Positions 35,434-44,581 are shown, counted from the first letter of the stretch. The stretch is 64,000 nucleotides of DNA from Cytobacillus oceanisediminis (GCF_004366035.1 NZ_SOEE01000006.1:310001-374000); one strand, 5' to 3'. Numbers and translations: made by a program. Notes: generated from the letters alone by a model not told the origin.

Positions 35434-35807
35434 TGGGCAACCATGCTCCTTTCACCTTTGTTCGCTGTATAAGGCAGAAGCATAAGGTCGACCTCGTTCG
35501 GTGTAAGCTGTTTTTTTAATGCAATGCTTTCATTAGAATATCCGCGTTTATGCATATCCAGTACTTCGCGAAGCAACAATCGCTCTTCTGATGGCCCGCT
35601 CATTGCCCCGGATTGCTTTGCTGTAATCTCAGCATCCAATTCAATATTTCTGATTTGCTGCTGGAGTTCATGAATTTCATTTTTTAATGTAAAAGTAACC
35701 TGATCAATTTGCTGCTCAATATTTGATTTGGATTGCGCCGTTTTTAAAAACGATAAAATGAGCAGCACGACTGCTGAACCAAATAATATGGCGATTACCC
35801 ATCCCAT
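35430..35807 (-). CDS. Single-pass membrane protein with HTH-like tail, SwrB/DUF6115-like
   Basis: The product is 125 residues. A membrane segment at about residues 3-22 leads to a coiled coil (SNIEQQIDQVTFTLKNEIHE) and a C-terminal helix-turn-helix-like region, LDMHKRGYSNESIALKKQ, followed by EVDLMLLPY. The same layout is seen in the swarming protein SwrB and DUF6115 proteins. No flagellar genes are nearby. It is translationally coupled to the MltG-like gene, so the two probably work together at the envelope. Confidence 0.65.
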   Translation of the reverse strand: MGWVIAILFGSAVVLLILSFLKTAQSKSNIEQQIDQVTFTLKNEIHELQQQIRNIELDAEITAKQSGAMSGPSEERLLLREVLDMHKRGYSNESIALKKQLTPNEVDLMLLPYTANKGERSMVAQ

Positions 35808-35994
35808 CCTAAAATCCTCCCTTATGTAAACACTTTTTTCTAGCTATCTATTTTTTTACCAAACTAAATTATACCTTTATTGCCCGGGAATATCGAATGA
35901 TAACCTCAAAATAACACGATAGTCCCGTTTTTATGTAAGAAAAAGGAGCGGGGGGTAAATCTTATTGCTTATTAGCAAAGAAATAAGAGGTCAA

Positions 35995-36021
35995 AAAACC
36001 TGGTCCATACGGGACCAGGCA
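35995..36021 (-). terminator. Terminator after the yerD-like gene
   Basis: GCCTGGTCC and GGACCAGG pair; reading leftwards a T-run follows. Confidence 0.85.
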
Positions 36022-36029
36022 TCAGTTTG

Positions 36030-37637
36030 TCAGCTTTCTTTCTGCAGCTGTGCGCGTTTGGCTGCATGCAGTAGATCTTCAATAGGAGAGACTCTGCCGA
36101 ATTTATCTTTATGAACAATATGTTTTCTTTCAAATTGCGCCGGATTATCGATTCCTGCAGCTGCTGCAAGATTAAATAGTCCTTCTCTTAGAGAGATGAC
36201 ATAGTTGCAGACCCGGTAATGTTTTTCATCAACAATCAATCCGTCCTGCAGCTTTTTGTCGGTTGTCGCAACCCCTGCAGGACAGTGATTTGTATGACAG
36301 ACTTGAGCCATGATGCAGCCGACGCTGATCATAAAGCCCCTTGCAATATTGACCAGATCAGCTCCCATCGCAAGAGCAATGGCAATTTTATCAGGAGTGA
36401 TCAATTTACCGGATGCGATAATTTTCACACGGTCTCTGACTCCGTACTCTCTCAGCATTTCATCCACAACTGTCAGGGCTGATTGGATGGGGAGCCCCAC
36501 ACTGTCTGCAAGCTCCTGATAAGTAGCCCCTGTTCCGCCTTCACCGCCATCAACTGTAATAAAATCAGGGCCTTTGCCGCTCTCTTTCATATAGGAAATC
36601 ATGCTCTCCAGGGCATCAAGATCGCCTACCACTATTTTCATTCCGACAGGCTTTCCGCCTATACTCCGGAGCTCTTCAATAAAATCGAACATGGAAGGGG
36701 CATCCTCAAATTCATAGAAACGGTTTGGACTGTTAATCGTTTTGCCAACCTCTACTAGCCGGATTCTGGCAATTTCTTCGGTTACTTTTTCACCTTCAAC
36801 ATGGCCGCCGCGGGTTTTCGCTCCCTGTGCAAGCTTTAGTTCAAATGCTTTTACCTCAGGTATTTCACTTTTCTTTTTAAATTCTTCCCAGGAGAATTCC
36901 CCGTTTGGCTTTCGGACGCCAAACATATCAGGGCCAATTTGCATTATGATGTCCGGGCTGCCGGCCAGATGATACTGGGACAGACCGCCTTCACCGGTAT
37001 TCATCCAGGTGCCGCCGGCAAGGCCAAGACCTTTTGAAAGAGCAGTGATCGCTTTTTCTCCAAGAGAGCCATAGCTCATGGCAGATTGGCCTACAAGTCC
37101 CTTGACTCTGAATGGCTGCCGGCAGGTTTTTTCTCCCAGCACAACCGCATCCTCATCCCGCAGATAGTAGGGATCGGCCAATTTCTCTTCGCTGTGTTCC
37201 TTTCTTGAAAATAAATTGTCCCCATCTACTTTATAAACACGTGTTTTAACTTTCTGTGTATTATCTACCTTCATCTCATCAACGAGTTTAGGGAACAAGG
37301 TATTGCGTATATAGAAGCCTTCTTCATCAAAATCTCTTATAGATCCGAATCCTATTAGCCTTTCTTTGTATTTGCCTGCTTTGACAACATCCTGGTATTC
37401 CTTTCTGGAAAAAGGCTTGCCTTCTGTATCATTATTGAATAGGTACTGTCTTAGCTCAGGCCCCACTTTTTCTGTGATGTATCGCACCTTCCCAATTACC
37501 GGGAAGTTTCTGAGTATAGAGTGCTGTTTCTGCCTGTCATCTTTTACATACCAATAAATAAATAGAATGACTGGCACAAAAATAACCAAAGCAATAAAAA
37601 TGAATAATGCTATAACAAGGGAATCTGTTAAACTCAT
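36030..37637 (-). CDS. yerD: FMN-binding glutamate-synthase-domain protein, YerD-like
   Basis: The product is 535 residues. An N-terminal membrane helix (about 7-30) precedes a complete GltB FMN/Fe-S domain: VDGGEGGTGATYQELADSVG, LAMGADLVNIARGFM and the cysteines of CIMAQVCHTNHCPAG, which ligate a 3Fe-4S cluster in glutamate synthase. The glutaminase domain is absent, so it is not a full glutamate synthase; archaeal-type or membrane-linked oxidoreductase roles are discussed for this class. Similar to B. subtilis YerD. The SDR gene lies 15 bases upstream, so both are probably one transcript. Confidence 0.88.
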   Translation of the reverse strand: MSLTDSLVIALFIFIALVIFVPVILFIYWYVKDDRQKQHSILRNFPVIGKVRYITEKVGPELRQYLFNNDTEGKPFSRKEYQDVVKAGKYKERLIGFGSIRDFDEEGFYIRNTLFPKLVDEMKVDNTQKVKTRVYKVDGDNLFSRKEHSEEKLADPYYLRDEDAVVLGEKTCRQPFRVKGLVGQSAMSYGSLGEKAITALSKGLGLAGGTWMNTGEGGLSQYHLAGSPDIIMQIGPDMFGVRKPNGEFSWEEFKKKSEIPEVKAFELKLAQGAKTRGGHVEGEKVTEEIARIRLVEVGKTINSPNRFYEFEDAPSMFDFIEELRSIGGKPVGMKIVVGDLDALESMISYMKESGKGPDFITVDGGEGGTGATYQELADSVGLPIQSALTVVDEMLREYGVRDRVKIIASGKLITPDKIAIALAMGADLVNIARGFMISVGCIMAQVCHTNHCPAGVATTDKKLQDGLIVDEKHYRVCNYVISLREGLFNLAAAAGIDNPAQFERKHIVHKDKFGRVSPIEDLLHAAKRAQLQKES

Positions 37638-37652
37638 TTTATCCTCCTTCTA

Positions 37653-38282
37653 TTAAAACTGGCTGAGGGCTTCACGTATAGCGGTGTTGCCTGATGCTGC
37701 CTCTATGGTTGAATTAAAGATAGCTTCTTTATCAATAGACTCTACTAGAACTTCGGCTGCATCCTCACGCGGAATCTCAGCATCCCGGTCATGTATTTTC
37801 TCTGACAGGGTAATCTTTCCGCTGCCGGGTTTGTCCGTTAATTGGCCAATCCGGATAACCGTGTAGACCAAATTGGCCGCTTTAAGCATATCTTCTGGAA
37901 GATCCTTCGCCGCAATCTTGCGGGAAGGGTCCGTGTCACTTTCCTCCGCTTTGACTGCACTCATCATCACAAATCGCCTAACACCGGATTTTTGTGCTAA
38001 TTGGATGATATCTGAAATAGATTGGTGATCGACCATGACTGTTTTACTCGAATGTTTTTTAGGATTGACGCCTGTTAAATAAATCACTGCATCTGATGCC
38101 TGAAGATGGGGAATGAGCTTTTGCTCGTCATATACTATTGCATGGGCTGCACCCAATTTTATAAGATCTTCAGTTTGGTTTTCATTTGCAGCAACGGCAA
38201 GAGCTTCAAGCTTCCTCTCTGCGAGCTTTCTGATTACATGCTCGCCCACATCTCCATTGGCACCGATTACAATTACTTTCAT
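37653..38282 (-). CDS. NAD(P)-binding SDR, YwnB/YhfK-like
   Basis: The product is 209 residues. The nucleotide-binding loop is VIVIGANGDVGEHVIRKL and the later phrase GVRRFVMMSAVKAEE is typical of atypical SDRs of the NmrA/YwnB type. Substrate unknown; possibly a redox sensor. An upstream in-frame extension to 38519 is spurious because AAGGAGG lies eight bases before the ATG at 38282. Probably co-transcribed with the YerD-like gene. Confidence 0.85.
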   Translation of the reverse strand: MKVIVIGANGDVGEHVIRKLAERKLEALAVAANENQTEDLIKLGAAHAIVYDEQKLIPHLQASDAVIYLTGVNPKKHSSKTVMVDHQSISDIIQLAQKSGVRRFVMMSAVKAEESDTDPSRKIAAKDLPEDMLKAANLVYTVIRIGQLTDKPGSGKITLSEKIHDRDAEIPREDAAEVLVESIDKEAIFNSTIEAASGNTAIREALSQF

Positions 38283-38448
38283 GCTAACGCCTCCTTTTCT
38301 AACCTTTTCCACATAGGATTTATTTAAAACCAAAATGAGGCAAACAAAAAAGCAGCCACCAGGACCGCGTATGTATAGGATAATTCCGTTTTCGCTATAA
38401 CTCATTACATGGCTCTGAAGCCCAAGGCAAAGCCACTGCATATAAAAT

Positions 38449-38477
38449 AAAGCTCCATCCTTTGCGGATGAAGCTTT
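38449..38477 (-). terminator. Terminator after the yitT-like gene
   Basis: AAAGCTCCATCC pairs with GGATGAAGCTTT with one mismatch immediately downstream of the stop codon. The remaining 38283-38448 holds no gene. Confidence 0.75.
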
Positions 38478-38481
38478 ACCA

Positions 38482-39330
38482 TTATGCCAGCCTTTTAAAA
38501 TTCTGGCCAAGAATTTCATTCATCGTATGAACCGTGATAAATGCCTTATTATCAACCTGGGTAATGTAACTTTTCAGCTTTGTGAAATCTTTTCTTCCCA
38601 GGATAGTTGTAATGACTTCTTTTTTATCGGATGTGAAGGCACCAGTTGCGGAATGGATGGTTGCACCCTTGCCCAGTTCATGAACGATATAGGTTTTAAT
38701 TTCATCACTGTGGCGGCTGATAATAACAATTTCTTTGTTTGAATTGAATTGCTGAAGTGCATAATCAATGACGAATCCATTAATTATGACCCCGAAAAAT
38801 GCATACATGCCAACTTGCGGGCCGAACAGAACGGCGGAAGACAGGGCGATCAATAAATCCGCAAGAAGCACTCCTCTGCCAACTTCAATATTTAAGTATT
38901 TATTAAAAATCATGGCGATGATGTCTGTCCCGCCAGTAGAAGCCTGCTGGTTAAAGACAATTGCCATTCCGGTCGCGGCGATGCACTGCCCAATGATCAG
39001 CTGAATAAGCAGGTCATCGCTTATCGGATGGGCCATTGGGGCGTATTTTTCAAGCGCCCACACAAAAAATGACAAAGCGAAGCTCGCATAAATAGTTTTT
39101 GCCCCAAAGCCTGATCCAAGAAAAATAAAACCAACTGCAAACAGGATCAAATTGACAAGGATCATGAAAGCACCGATGGAGAAATTGGGAAATAAGTCAT
39201 TCATGATAATCGACAATCCGCTGACCCCTCCAGTTGCTAAATTATTGGGGGACAAGAAAAAATGGACATTTATAGAAACCAGGAATGCTCCCAGGTTAAT
39301 CATGATAAAAGAAAACAGTTTTTGCCGCAT
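38482..39330 (-). CDS. YitT-family (DUF161/DUF2179) membrane protein
   Basis: The product is 282 residues. Five to six membrane segments carry the family phrases LATGGVSGLSIIMN and QQASTGGTDIIAMIFNKY, followed by a soluble C-terminal DUF2179 domain (GATIHSATGAFTSDKKEVIT). Several paralogues are normal in Bacillus; function is not settled. AAGGAGG precedes the ATG. Confidence 0.9.
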   Translation of the reverse strand: MRQKLFSFIMINLGAFLVSINVHFFLSPNNLATGGVSGLSIIMNDLFPNFSIGAFMILVNLILFAVGFIFLGSGFGAKTIYASFALSFFVWALEKYAPMAHPISDDLLIQLIIGQCIAATGMAIVFNQQASTGGTDIIAMIFNKYLNIEVGRGVLLADLLIALSSAVLFGPQVGMYAFFGVIINGFVIDYALQQFNSNKEIVIISRHSDEIKTYIVHELGKGATIHSATGAFTSDKKEVITTILGRKDFTKLKSYITQVDNKAFITVHTMNEILGQNFKRLA

Positions 39331-39551
39331 CGCCGCAACCTCCTTTTTTTATAGTTTTTTTCGAGATCCGTAAAAAGTGGAACAACGGGATTATAAAGCC
39401 CTTAAAGCCCCTTTGTAAAGGGAATGAGGGCAAAAAAATAAGGTTTAATAATTATGAAAATTGGAAGGGGTTGCAAGAGGGATGATATTATCTATTTTTG
39501 CTTAATTCTTATATAATAAGTTATGGTTAGCACGAAAGGATGTAAAAAATC

Positions 39552-39737
39552 TTGAAGAACAGGAAGCTTATTGTCATTCCCATAATGATTCTTGTAGCTG
39601 CAGCAGCAATGTGGATGCTTAATAAAGATTATCAGCAAATAGATTTGTTGATTCGATTGCTGATAGCAGCTGGTGCAGCACTATTATCAGGAGTCATCTC
39701 ATATTTTTTATTTAAGCCGGAAAAAGAAGAACAATAA
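39552..39737 (+). CDS. Small two-helix membrane protein
   Basis: The product is 61 residues starting with TTG behind AAAGGATG. Two hydrophobic helices (about 5-22 and 32-51) are separated by KDYQQID and the tail is KPEKEEQ. No family is recognised. A TATAAT lies about 40 bases upstream and a terminator follows at once, so it is a self-contained gene. Confidence 0.65.
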   Translation: MKNRKLIVIPIMILVAAAAMWMLNKDYQQIDLLIRLLIAAGAALLSGVISYFLFKPEKEEQ

Positions 39738-39777
39738 AGATGCCTGCTCCCTGGCAAGGGGACAGGCATTTCTTTTT
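39738..39777 (+). terminator. Terminator after the small membrane gene
   Basis: ATGCCTGCTCCC pairs with GGGGACAGGCAT, followed by a T-rich tail. Confidence 0.8.
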
Positions 39778-39826
39778 GGAACTTTTACTATTTGGTTTCG
39801 TATATAAGCAGAAGGGATTGATAGAA

Positions 39827-40015
39827 GTGAATCATATTGAGGAATGCCCAAGATGCAAAAGTACGGAATTTGCGGAAGGCACCGACTTCATGCCGGTTAA
39901 ACCATTAAATAAAAAGCTGTCAGCAGGGTCTTTAAAAATCTATCGTTTTTGTTTAAGCTGCGGAGACGTTGTTTCTATTAGAATTGAGAATCCAGGTAAG
40001 TTTAGAAGCCGGTGA
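39827..40015 (+). CDS. Small zinc-ribbon protein
   Basis: The product is 62 residues from a GTG with GAAGGG ten bases upstream (an in-frame TTG at 39818 is too close to it). CPRC near the start and CLSC near residue 48 make a two-knuckle zinc ribbon, as in small nucleic-acid or transcription-associated proteins of unknown role. It ends ten bases before the 52-bp tandem repeat. Confidence 0.65.
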   Translation: MNHIEECPRCKSTEFAEGTDFMPVKPLNKKLSAGSLKIYRFCLSCGDVVSIRIENPGKFRSR

Positions 40016-40026
40016 TAGGAGAGAAT

Positions 40027-40392
40027 GCTTCATGAAACTGGAATTAGGAAACATAGGTACTAAGTTGCCAAGAATGCTTCATGAAGCCGAAAACCAGGAA
40101 ACAAAGAGAAAAATGGTCGCCATGAGCGCTTCATGAAGCCGGAAATCAGGAAGCAAGCGAAAAATAGTTGCCATGAAGCGCTTCATGAAGCCGAAAACCA
40201 GGAAGCAAAGAGAAAAATGGTCGCCATGAGCGCTTCATGAAGCCGAAAACCAGGAAACAAAGAGAAAAATGGTCGCCATGAGCGCTTCATGAAGCCGAAA
40301 ATCAGGAAGCAAAGAGGAAAATAGTCGCCATGAGCACTTCATGAAGCCGAAAATCAAGAAGCAAAGAGAAAAATAGTTGCCATGAAGCGCTT
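40027..40392. repeat. 52-bp tandem repeat, about seven units
   Basis: Units begin with GCTTCATGA (or ACTTCATGA) at 40027, 40076, 40128, 40180, 40232, 40284 and 40336, with a partial end at 40389. Five of the steps are exactly 52 bases. Each inner unit contains the perfect 12-base palindrome GCTTCATGAAGC, then AAAACCAGGAA-like and AAGAGAAAAATGGTCGCCATG-like parts. The first unit is more diverged. It fills the whole gap between the zinc-ribbon gene and the 3' end of the PucR-type regulator. 52 is not a multiple of three and no long ORF runs through it. Confidence 0.9.
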
Positions 40393-40407
40393 GCTCCACC
40401 CTGCATC

Positions 40408-41637
40408 TTATTTCTTCCGCTTGAGCAGCTGTAAATCAATGTACAGCTGGCATCTTGTGTTAAAGTCATCAAAGTCGATGGATGTTAAATCAGTAATTTG
40501 TTTCATTCGGTATTTTAATGTATTTGTATGGATGAAAAGCTGTTCTGCTGTCGGCTTAAGGCGGCAGTTGTTCAATAAATACACTTCAAGCGTCTTCAGC
40601 AGGCTGGTTTGGCTTTCCAGGTCTTTTCTCTGCAGCTTCATAAGGTCTTCATTTACATATTTAGTCTGGCTGTTATGCTGGGCAATGGGTTCTAAATAAC
40701 GGAAAACCCATAGCTTTTTATATTCATATGGCAATTCTTCAGGTGATCCAATGAATTTGGCGGCTTTGATGACCTCTAGGGCCTCTGCATAGCTTTTGCG
40801 CAGTTTTAAGATGGAGGAATATTCTCCTCCGATCCCTGCATACACAGTCTGCGATCTGAATTGGCTAAGAACGGTATTTGTTAATTCATGTGCGTCTTCT
40901 GATAGGCTGCCAGGTGCAGGGGAACTGCTGCCGATCATGACGATAATTTCATGCTGGTTTGTAAATATGTGAGCTGGATGGCTGAGGGCATTCGCGAACA
41001 GCCGAACGGTTTCATTTAATTCCGCAAATATCTCTTCATCTGCCTGCACGACAGAAAATACATTGATGATAAAGGCCTCCGGAAGGATGATTTTAACGTT
41101 GGCAGCCTCCCATTTGATTTGATCTTCCGTCTGATAGGTACGATCAATAATCTTTTGATAAAATTGATGTTTTTCTTCTTCTTTGCGCAGTTTTTTCAGG
41201 TTTTTCTGATATAATAGCTTTCCAATATGGAAGGAAACATCATGCAGAAAGTTCATTTCGCTTTCAGATAGAGAGCCTTCTAATTCCTGAACCCAAATAA
41301 AACCCAGTATCTGCTCTTTATATTTTGCACTTACAACCACGCGCTGGTTAAGGCCGATTTCTTCCATTTTCTTTATTCTAAAAGGCTCAGGAATTGTCTT
41401 TAACTGATCAACAATGCCTTCATCCATAAACTTCTCCAAAATGGGTATGGGCCACCTCTTCGAAAATATGGTCTGCTGGTTCGCCAAATCAAAATGTTCA
41501 ATATAATACGAGCTATAGGCCAGCAATGAGAATTGTTCATCCTCGATGACAACAGGCTTCTTTAAAAAAGTGCTGACCATTTCTGTAATCTCATCAATAT
41601 CTGTCATATTAAGGATTTTCTCCAGCGGCTGACTCAT
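40408..41637 (-). CDS. putR: PucR-family regulator, probable PutR proline activator
   Basis: The product is 409 residues. An N-terminal sensor region is followed by a GGDEF-like central part (VYAGIGGEYSSILKLRKSY) and the C-terminal PucR helix-turn-helix (LKTLEVYLLNNCRLKPTAEQ, then HTNTLKYRMKQITDLT). In B. subtilis PutR activates the proline-use operon when proline is present. The two upstream genes on the same strand are a proline transporter and proline dehydrogenase, which supports PutR. Because PucR proteins also control purine catabolism, a link to the all island cannot be ruled out but is less likely. Confidence 0.82.
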   Translation of the reverse strand: MSQPLEKILNMTDIDEITEMVSTFLKKPVVIEDEQFSLLAYSSYYIEHFDLANQQTIFSKRWPIPILEKFMDEGIVDQLKTIPEPFRIKKMEEIGLNQRVVVSAKYKEQILGFIWVQELEGSLSESEMNFLHDVSFHIGKLLYQKNLKKLRKEEEKHQFYQKIIDRTYQTEDQIKWEAANVKIILPEAFIINVFSVVQADEEIFAELNETVRLFANALSHPAHIFTNQHEIIVMIGSSSPAPGSLSEDAHELTNTVLSQFRSQTVYAGIGGEYSSILKLRKSYAEALEVIKAAKFIGSPEELPYEYKKLWVFRYLEPIAQHNSQTKYVNEDLMKLQRKDLESQTSLLKTLEVYLLNNCRLKPTAEQLFIHTNTLKYRMKQITDLTSIDFDDFNTRCQLYIDLQLLKRKK

Positions 41638-41710
41638 TAGGGCTCCCTCCTAAACATTGCTGTTCTTATTATAGTGAAAAACAATGGGAGGCACCACTCG
41701 TATTTTGCCG

Positions 41711-41746
41711 AAAGAAAAAGGACCGGGCATTTTCTTGGCCCAGTCC
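41711..41746 (-). terminator. Terminator after putP
   Basis: Read leftwards, GGACTGGGC pairs with GCCCGGTCC with mismatch and a T-rich tail follows. Confidence 0.8.
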
Positions 41747-41759
41747 TGAAGCTTTAAGG

Positions 41760-43223
41760 TTATTTTAAAGATTTTTCAAAGTCAGTAAATTGTTTTTCGA
41801 TTTCTGCAGATGGCTTTGCAGTTAGAAGGCTTACCACTATGATGGCAATTAAGCTGGCAGCAAAGCCAGGAATCATTTCATAAAGTACATCAGATAATCC
41901 GGCTTGAGACCAAATTATGACAGTGCTTGCCCCAACAATCATTCCGGCTAATGCTCCCCATCTTGTCATGCGCTTCCAATATAAGCTAAGAATGATAAGA
42001 GGTCCGAAAGCGGATCCGAAACCAGCCCATGCGTAACCCACAAGGTCTAGAATCGTTTCATTTTTCTCCCATGAAATAATCAATGCAATGATAGAAACCA
42101 GCAATACAGATAATCTTCCTATTGTAACTAATTCTTTATCTGTAGCTGAGCGGCGGAAGAACGTTTTATATAAATCTTCCGTTAATGAACTTGATGTTAC
42201 AAGCAGCTGTGATGAAATGGTACTCATGATAGCTGCCAGAATGGCTGAGATTAAGAATCCAGTGATGATCGGGTGGAATAATACCTCCCCAAGAAGAATG
42301 AAAATGGTTTCAGGGTCCTCTATTGAAATGCCTTTATCAGCAACATAAGCAATTCCCACAAAACCGGTCAGCATAGCTCCAATACTCGAGAAAATCATCC
42401 ACCCCATCCCAATGCGGGTGGCTTTCTTGATTTCTTTAACAGAACTTATAGCCATAAAGCGGACGATAATATGAGGCTGACCAAAATAGCCAAGGCCCCA
42501 AGCAAAAAGGGAAATGATGCCTAATAGACTTGTTCCTTTAAAGATATCAAGGAACGCTGGATTGATTGTTCTTGCAGTATCAATTGCCGGCCCAAATCCG
42601 CCTAAATGGAAAAGTGCTACTAATGGTACAAGAATGAGGGCGATAAACATAATCAGACCTTGAACAAAGTCTGTCCAGCTAACCGCAAGAAATCCTCCAA
42701 ATAGTGTATAAGCTACTACAACACCTGTGATGATCCATAAACCTGTGTGGTAATCCAGCCCGAAAGTGCTTTGGAATAATACTCCCCCGGATACCATGCC
42801 TGATGATACATAAAAGGTAAAGAAAATTAAGATAACTAATCCTGAAATCAGGCGCAGGATTTTGGAAGCATCTCCGAAACGGTTTTCTAAATAACCAGGA
42901 ATCGTAATTGAATCATTGGCCACCTCAGTATATGTGCGGAGCCTAGGTGCAACATAAAGCCAGTTCGCCCATGCCCCGAGTGTTAAGCCGAGGACAATCC
43001 AGGAAGCGCTTAGGCCAGTGGCATACATGGCACCCGGGAGTCCCATCAGCAGCCAGCCGCTCATATCGGAAGCGCCCGCACTTAAAGCGGTTACCGCAGG
43101 ACCCAGTGTTCGTCCTCCGAGCATGTAGTCTGATAGATTGGAAGTTCTTTTATAGGCATAATAGCCAATCCAAAGCATCCCAATCATATACACGGTAATG
43201 GATATAATTAATGCATAATCCAT
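41760..43223 (-). CDS. putP: Sodium/proline symporter
   Basis: The product is 487 residues with about 13 membrane segments. RTSNLSDYMLGGRTLGPAVT, ALSAGASDMSGWLLMGLPGA and SQLLVTSSSLTEDLYKTFF are PutP signatures, including the sodium-site serines. It imports proline with sodium. It lies between the proline dehydrogenase gene and the PutR-type regulator. Confidence 0.93.
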   Translation of the reverse strand: MDYALIISITVYMIGMLWIGYYAYKRTSNLSDYMLGGRTLGPAVTALSAGASDMSGWLLMGLPGAMYATGLSASWIVLGLTLGAWANWLYVAPRLRTYTEVANDSITIPGYLENRFGDASKILRLISGLVILIFFTFYVSSGMVSGGVLFQSTFGLDYHTGLWIITGVVVAYTLFGGFLAVSWTDFVQGLIMFIALILVPLVALFHLGGFGPAIDTARTINPAFLDIFKGTSLLGIISLFAWGLGYFGQPHIIVRFMAISSVKEIKKATRIGMGWMIFSSIGAMLTGFVGIAYVADKGISIEDPETIFILLGEVLFHPIITGFLISAILAAIMSTISSQLLVTSSSLTEDLYKTFFRRSATDKELVTIGRLSVLLVSIIALIISWEKNETILDLVGYAWAGFGSAFGPLIILSLYWKRMTRWGALAGMIVGASTVIIWSQAGLSDVLYEMIPGFAASLIAIIVVSLLTAKPSAEIEKQFTDFEKSLK

Positions 43224-43275
43224 TTGTAAGCCTCCTTTTTGTTAGTTTACAAATATTTAGATAAAATAAGCGATA

Positions 43276-43298
43276 AGAAAGCAGTGGACCTGCTTTCT
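43276..43298. terminator. Hairpin between proline dehydrogenase and putP
   Basis: AGAAAGCAG and CTGCTTTCT form a perfect 9-base stem. The minus-strand side lacks a clear T-run, so it may reduce rather than stop transcription into putP. Confidence 0.55.
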
Positions 43299-43377
43299 CT
43301 TTACTTAGAAATCAAGAATGGCTGGTTATTATTATAGCTGTATTTTATTGTTTTGGAAGAAAAATAATTTTAAAGTG

Positions 43378-44295
43378 TTACTTTTTGAAAATGCCCTTAA
43401 AAGCAAAAGCAATATTAGCCGGGCGTTCAGCGAGCCTTCTCATAAAATATCCATACCAGTCCATTCCGTATGGTACATAGACACGCATTTTATAGCCTTG
43501 CTTTGCCAGTTCCAGCTGTGTTTTATTCCTCATGCCATAGAGCATTTGGAATTCAAAGCGATCGTTTGGAATGTTATGCTTCTTTGCTAATTCTTTTGTG
43601 TACTCGATGATCTGATCATCGTGGGAAGCTATTGCTGTATAATTTCCGTTTAAAAGACTTTGCTCAATTAATTTCTTATAGTTTTCATCTACATCTGTCT
43701 TTTCAGGAAAAGCATGCTCCGGTGATTCTTTATAAGCACCTTTTACCATTCTTAAAAAAGGCTGGTATTTCCCCAAATCCTCGAGGTCCTTTTCAGTCCG
43801 ATACAGGTAAGCCTGCAGAACTGTGCTTACACAGCTGTACTTCTCTTTAAACTTTTTAAACAAATCGATAGTGGCCTGGCAGCGCGGTACATCCTCCATA
43901 TCAATTGTCACCATAATCTTGTGCTTCTCGGCAGTATCAAGAATTCTTGTCATGTTTTTCACAACAAGATCATGATCGATATCCAGACCAAGGGAAGTCA
44001 TTTTTAGGGATACCTGTGAATCAAGTCCTTCTTTGCTGATCATTTCAATGGTCGAAATACATTCCTCTGTCCGTTCATTAGCCACTTCAACAGAATCAAC
44101 AAATTCTCCCAAATGGTCCACTGTTACAGAAAGTCCTTGATTATTCAGATCTCTGATAAAGCGGACACTGCTTTTGAAATCAACTCCGCCAATTAATTTA
44201 CCTGCAGCAAAGCTTCCGCCTCTGTTCTGGGCAATTTTATTAAGTAAGCTATTTTTTGATAAATAAAGAAAAAAATCTCTTGTAATCGCTTCCAT
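43378..44295 (-). CDS. putB: Proline dehydrogenase
   Basis: The product is 305 residues, a monofunctional FAD enzyme that oxidises proline to pyrroline-5-carboxylate at the membrane. SLKMTSLGLDID, VTIDMEDVP, FLRMVKGAYKES, IASHDDQII, FEFQMLYGMR and YVPYGMDWYGYFMRRLAERP are the barrel motifs of the family. The ATG at 44295 has GGAGGTG nine bases upstream. The P5C dehydrogenase partner (putC) is not in the window. Confidence 0.93.
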   Translation of the reverse strand: MEAITRDFFLYLSKNSLLNKIAQNRGGSFAAGKLIGGVDFKSSVRFIRDLNNQGLSVTVDHLGEFVDSVEVANERTEECISTIEMISKEGLDSQVSLKMTSLGLDIDHDLVVKNMTRILDTAEKHKIMVTIDMEDVPRCQATIDLFKKFKEKYSCVSTVLQAYLYRTEKDLEDLGKYQPFLRMVKGAYKESPEHAFPEKTDVDENYKKLIEQSLLNGNYTAIASHDDQIIEYTKELAKKHNIPNDRFEFQMLYGMRNKTQLELAKQGYKMRVYVPYGMDWYGYFMRRLAERPANIAFAFKGIFKK

Positions 44296-44434
44296 TTTAA
44301 CAAGCACCTCCAATGGTTATATCTTTAGACTAATCTTACAATTCTGTGACAAGTTACGACAATGTTCATAAAAAACAAAGATTCTCTATATCTATTGTTG
44401 ACAGGAGACAATGAAAGGCTGCATTTTCCAGACG

Positions 44435-44581
44435 GTGAAACATCTGCTTCTGTTTCACGAAACTTCCGCTTTCCGTTGTCAATTAATATGTAAGAAAAGT
44501 TTCCATATTATTGTTTACATTGACAAGCATTTGTATTTAAATAGTAATATAGTTTTGAATATTTACTTATTTCTGAAAAAA
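44435..44581 (+). promoter_or_regulatory. liv operon promoter region with inverted repeat and CodY-like box
   Basis: TTGACA at 44520-44525 is a clear -35; TAATAT at 44545-44550 is the best -10 but the spacer is 19. GTGAAAC (44435-44441) and GTTTCAC (44452-44458) form an exact inverted repeat upstream. TTATTTCTGAAAAAA (44567-44581) matches 10 of 15 positions of the CodY box, a plausible repressor site for branched-chain uptake. The 44296-44596 interval has no gene. Confidence 0.4.

Noticed and set aside
38283..38519. N-terminal extension of the SDR gene
   Set aside because: The AAGGAGG-supported ATG at 38282 starts the Rossmann fold directly; the extension overlaps the yitT-like gene end.
40027..40392. 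CRISPR array
   Set aside because: Units are contiguous tandem copies with no distinct spacers, and no cas genes are present.
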